Assembly: GCA_035512595.1 (NCBI GenBank)
Contig: DATKDU010000329.1
Span: forward strand, 1 to 7,008
Reading direction: 5' to 3'
Source of the DNA: DATKDU01 sp035512595
GTDB taxonomy: Bacteria > Planctomycetota > Planctomycetia > Pirellulales > Pirellulaceae
DNA length: 7,008 bases
The position numbers were made by a program, and so were the translations under genes. Under the pieces are notes generated by a model. That model did no database searches and had not been told where the DNA came from. It saw only the letters and a program-made list of their open reading frames with translations. Below, one piece after another: positions 6,281 to 7,008 of the stretch (positions within the stretch are counted from its first letter, which is position 1; each line of letters starts with the position of its first letter).

Positions 6281-6324
6281 CCTACGCAAATTCGCGCCAC
6301 TGCCTACGCGAATTCGCGCCACTG
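6281..6324. repeat. 22-bp tandem duplication spanning the bpt stop codon
   Basis: Positions 6281-6302 and 6303-6324 are adjacent copies of a 22-base unit that starts CCTACGC and ends GCGCCACTG. They match at 21 of 22 positions; the only difference is A at 6288 and G at 6310. The right copy encodes the last codons and the stop of bpt on the minus strand, so the left copy is an untranslated second copy of the gene's end. It looks like a local slippage or tandem duplication event. Because the unit is not a multiple of three and lies after the stop, it leaves the protein unchanged. Confidence 0.9.
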
Positions 6325-7008
6325 ATTGCCGATCCGCCGCTCGTGCGGATGGAACTTCGCCTTGTACGCCATGTGCGGCGACTGAGCGATGTAGAAGCCG
6401 AGGTAGAGATAGCGGCGGCTGGACCGGCGGCAGAGCTCGGCCTGCTTGAGGATGGAGTACGTCCCCAGGCTCAGCGCGGCCAGCTCGGGATCGAAGTAAG
6501 CATAAACGGCGGACATGCTTTCCTCGCCGACGTCCGCGATCGCGACGCACACCAGCCGCCGGTCGAGGAAGTAGCTCAACTCCCAGGTATCGCAGCAGGT
6601 CTCGGTAAGGAAATGGGCATACCCCTGTTCGTCGATAGGCTCGTCGCCATGGTCGAGGCGCCGCAACGTTCGGTGCTTGTTGAACAGCTCGACGCGAACG
6701 TGATCGACGAGCGGCGGCCCGATGTGGAGCGTCAACAGATCGTCTCCCCGCTTGTGTACGCGGCGCTGCGTGCGGCCGGGCGTGAAGCGTCCCATATCGA
6801 GGCGGATCGGCTCGCAAGCCCGGCAGCCGGGGCACTGCGGCCGGTAGAGGAGCACGCCGCTGCGGCGGTCCCCTTCTTCCAGCCGGCTGTCAAATTCGTT
6901 CGGCGAAAGCTGAGCCAGCGGAAAGCGATGTGGCAGGCGGGCCGTGCGTCCCGGCAAGTAGGCACAGTCGTGCTCGTCGTCGAAGACTACGATTTCGCCG
7001 CAGTGCAT
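6304..7008 (-). CDS. bpt: Aminoacyl-tRNA-protein transferase (Bpt/ATE family)
   Basis: Predicted 234-residue cytoplasmic enzyme that transfers an amino acid from charged tRNA to the N terminus of proteins, creating a destabilising residue for N-degron proteolysis by ClpS/ClpAP. Bacterial Bpt typically adds leucine to N-terminal Asp or Glu; the related ATE enzymes add arginine. Supporting features are C15 in DCAYLPG and the cysteine block YRPQCPGCRACEPIRL with C59, C62 and C65. The segment TPGRTQRR lies at 76-83, SAVYAYFDPELAALSLGTYS at 166-185, and the C-terminal GNAT-like signature YLYLGFYIAQSPHMAYKAKF at 200-219. The length matches the family (roughly 230-250). The ATG lies in the last three bases of the window, so a slightly earlier start cannot be excluded, though the distance to the first conserved cysteine suits this one. 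It converges with the kinase-tubulin gene. Whether it uses leucyl- or arginyl-tRNA is not settled by sequence alone. Confidence 0.93.
   Translation of the reverse strand: MHCGEIVVFDDEHDCAYLPGRTARLPHRFPLAQLSPNEFDSRLEEGDRRSGVLLYRPQCPGCRACEPIRLDMGRFTPGRTQRRVHKRGDDLLTLHIGPPLVDHVRVELFNKHRTLRRLDHGDEPIDEQGYAHFLTETCCDTWELSYFLDRRLVCVAIADVGEESMSAVYAYFDPELAALSLGTYSILKQAELCRRSSRRYLYLGFYIAQSPHMAYKAKFHPHERRIGNQWREFA

Noticed and set aside
6005..6835. A 276-codon minus-strand frame overlapping bpt
   Set aside because: It is out of frame with bpt on the same strand, and its Arg/Pro/Ala-rich product has no motifs, whereas the bpt frame carries the full family signature.

Overview
The window looks like a chromosomal segment of a planctomycete, probably of the Pirellulales type. 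This is inferred from high GC, weak or absent Shine-Dalgarno sites, and a cytoplasmic Ser/Thr kinase whose catalytic loop reads HLD-V-KPEN and which is fused to a tubulin-like domain. I recognise that combination from planctomycete proteins, but this is recall and not a search. No tRNA, rRNA, CRISPR array or insertion sequence is visible.

Layout: positions 1-502 contain no gene I can support, only an AT-rich patch, a GC-rich hairpin and some short repeats. Positions 503-2140 (minus) encode a complete 545-residue FAD-dependent oxidoreductase of the phytoene-dehydrogenase/PYROXD2-like (COG1233) type. A 256-bp divergent spacer (2141-2396) follows. It holds a possible 35-codon leader ORF, a perfect 16-bp palindrome and a terminator-like hairpin ending 15 bases before the next start codon. 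Positions 2397-6059 (plus) encode a 1220-residue protein with an N-terminal Ser/Thr kinase, a glycine/alanine-rich linker, a tubulin/FtsZ-like GTPase-type domain (Tubulin_2-like) and about 490 residues of unassigned C-terminal region. A strong intrinsic terminator lies at 6226-6268. Positions 6304-7008 (minus) encode an aspartate/glutamate leucyltransferase or arginyltransferase (Bpt/ATE family), whose likely start codon is exactly at the window edge.

The three genes do not form an operon. The oxidoreductase and the kinase-tubulin gene diverge, and the kinase-tubulin gene and bpt converge. No shared pathway follows from the context: bpt acts in N-degron proteolysis and the oxidoreductase is a generic FAD enzyme of unknown substrate. 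The most unusual object is the kinase/tubulin-like fusion. It places a protein kinase and a putative nucleotide-dependent polymerising or switch module in one soluble chain, transcribed alone with its own terminator and a structured leader. Its kinase has a non-RD catalytic loop, and its tubulin signature loop is degenerate (GATAGG where GGTGSG is usual), so the nucleotide chemistry of both modules deserves testing.
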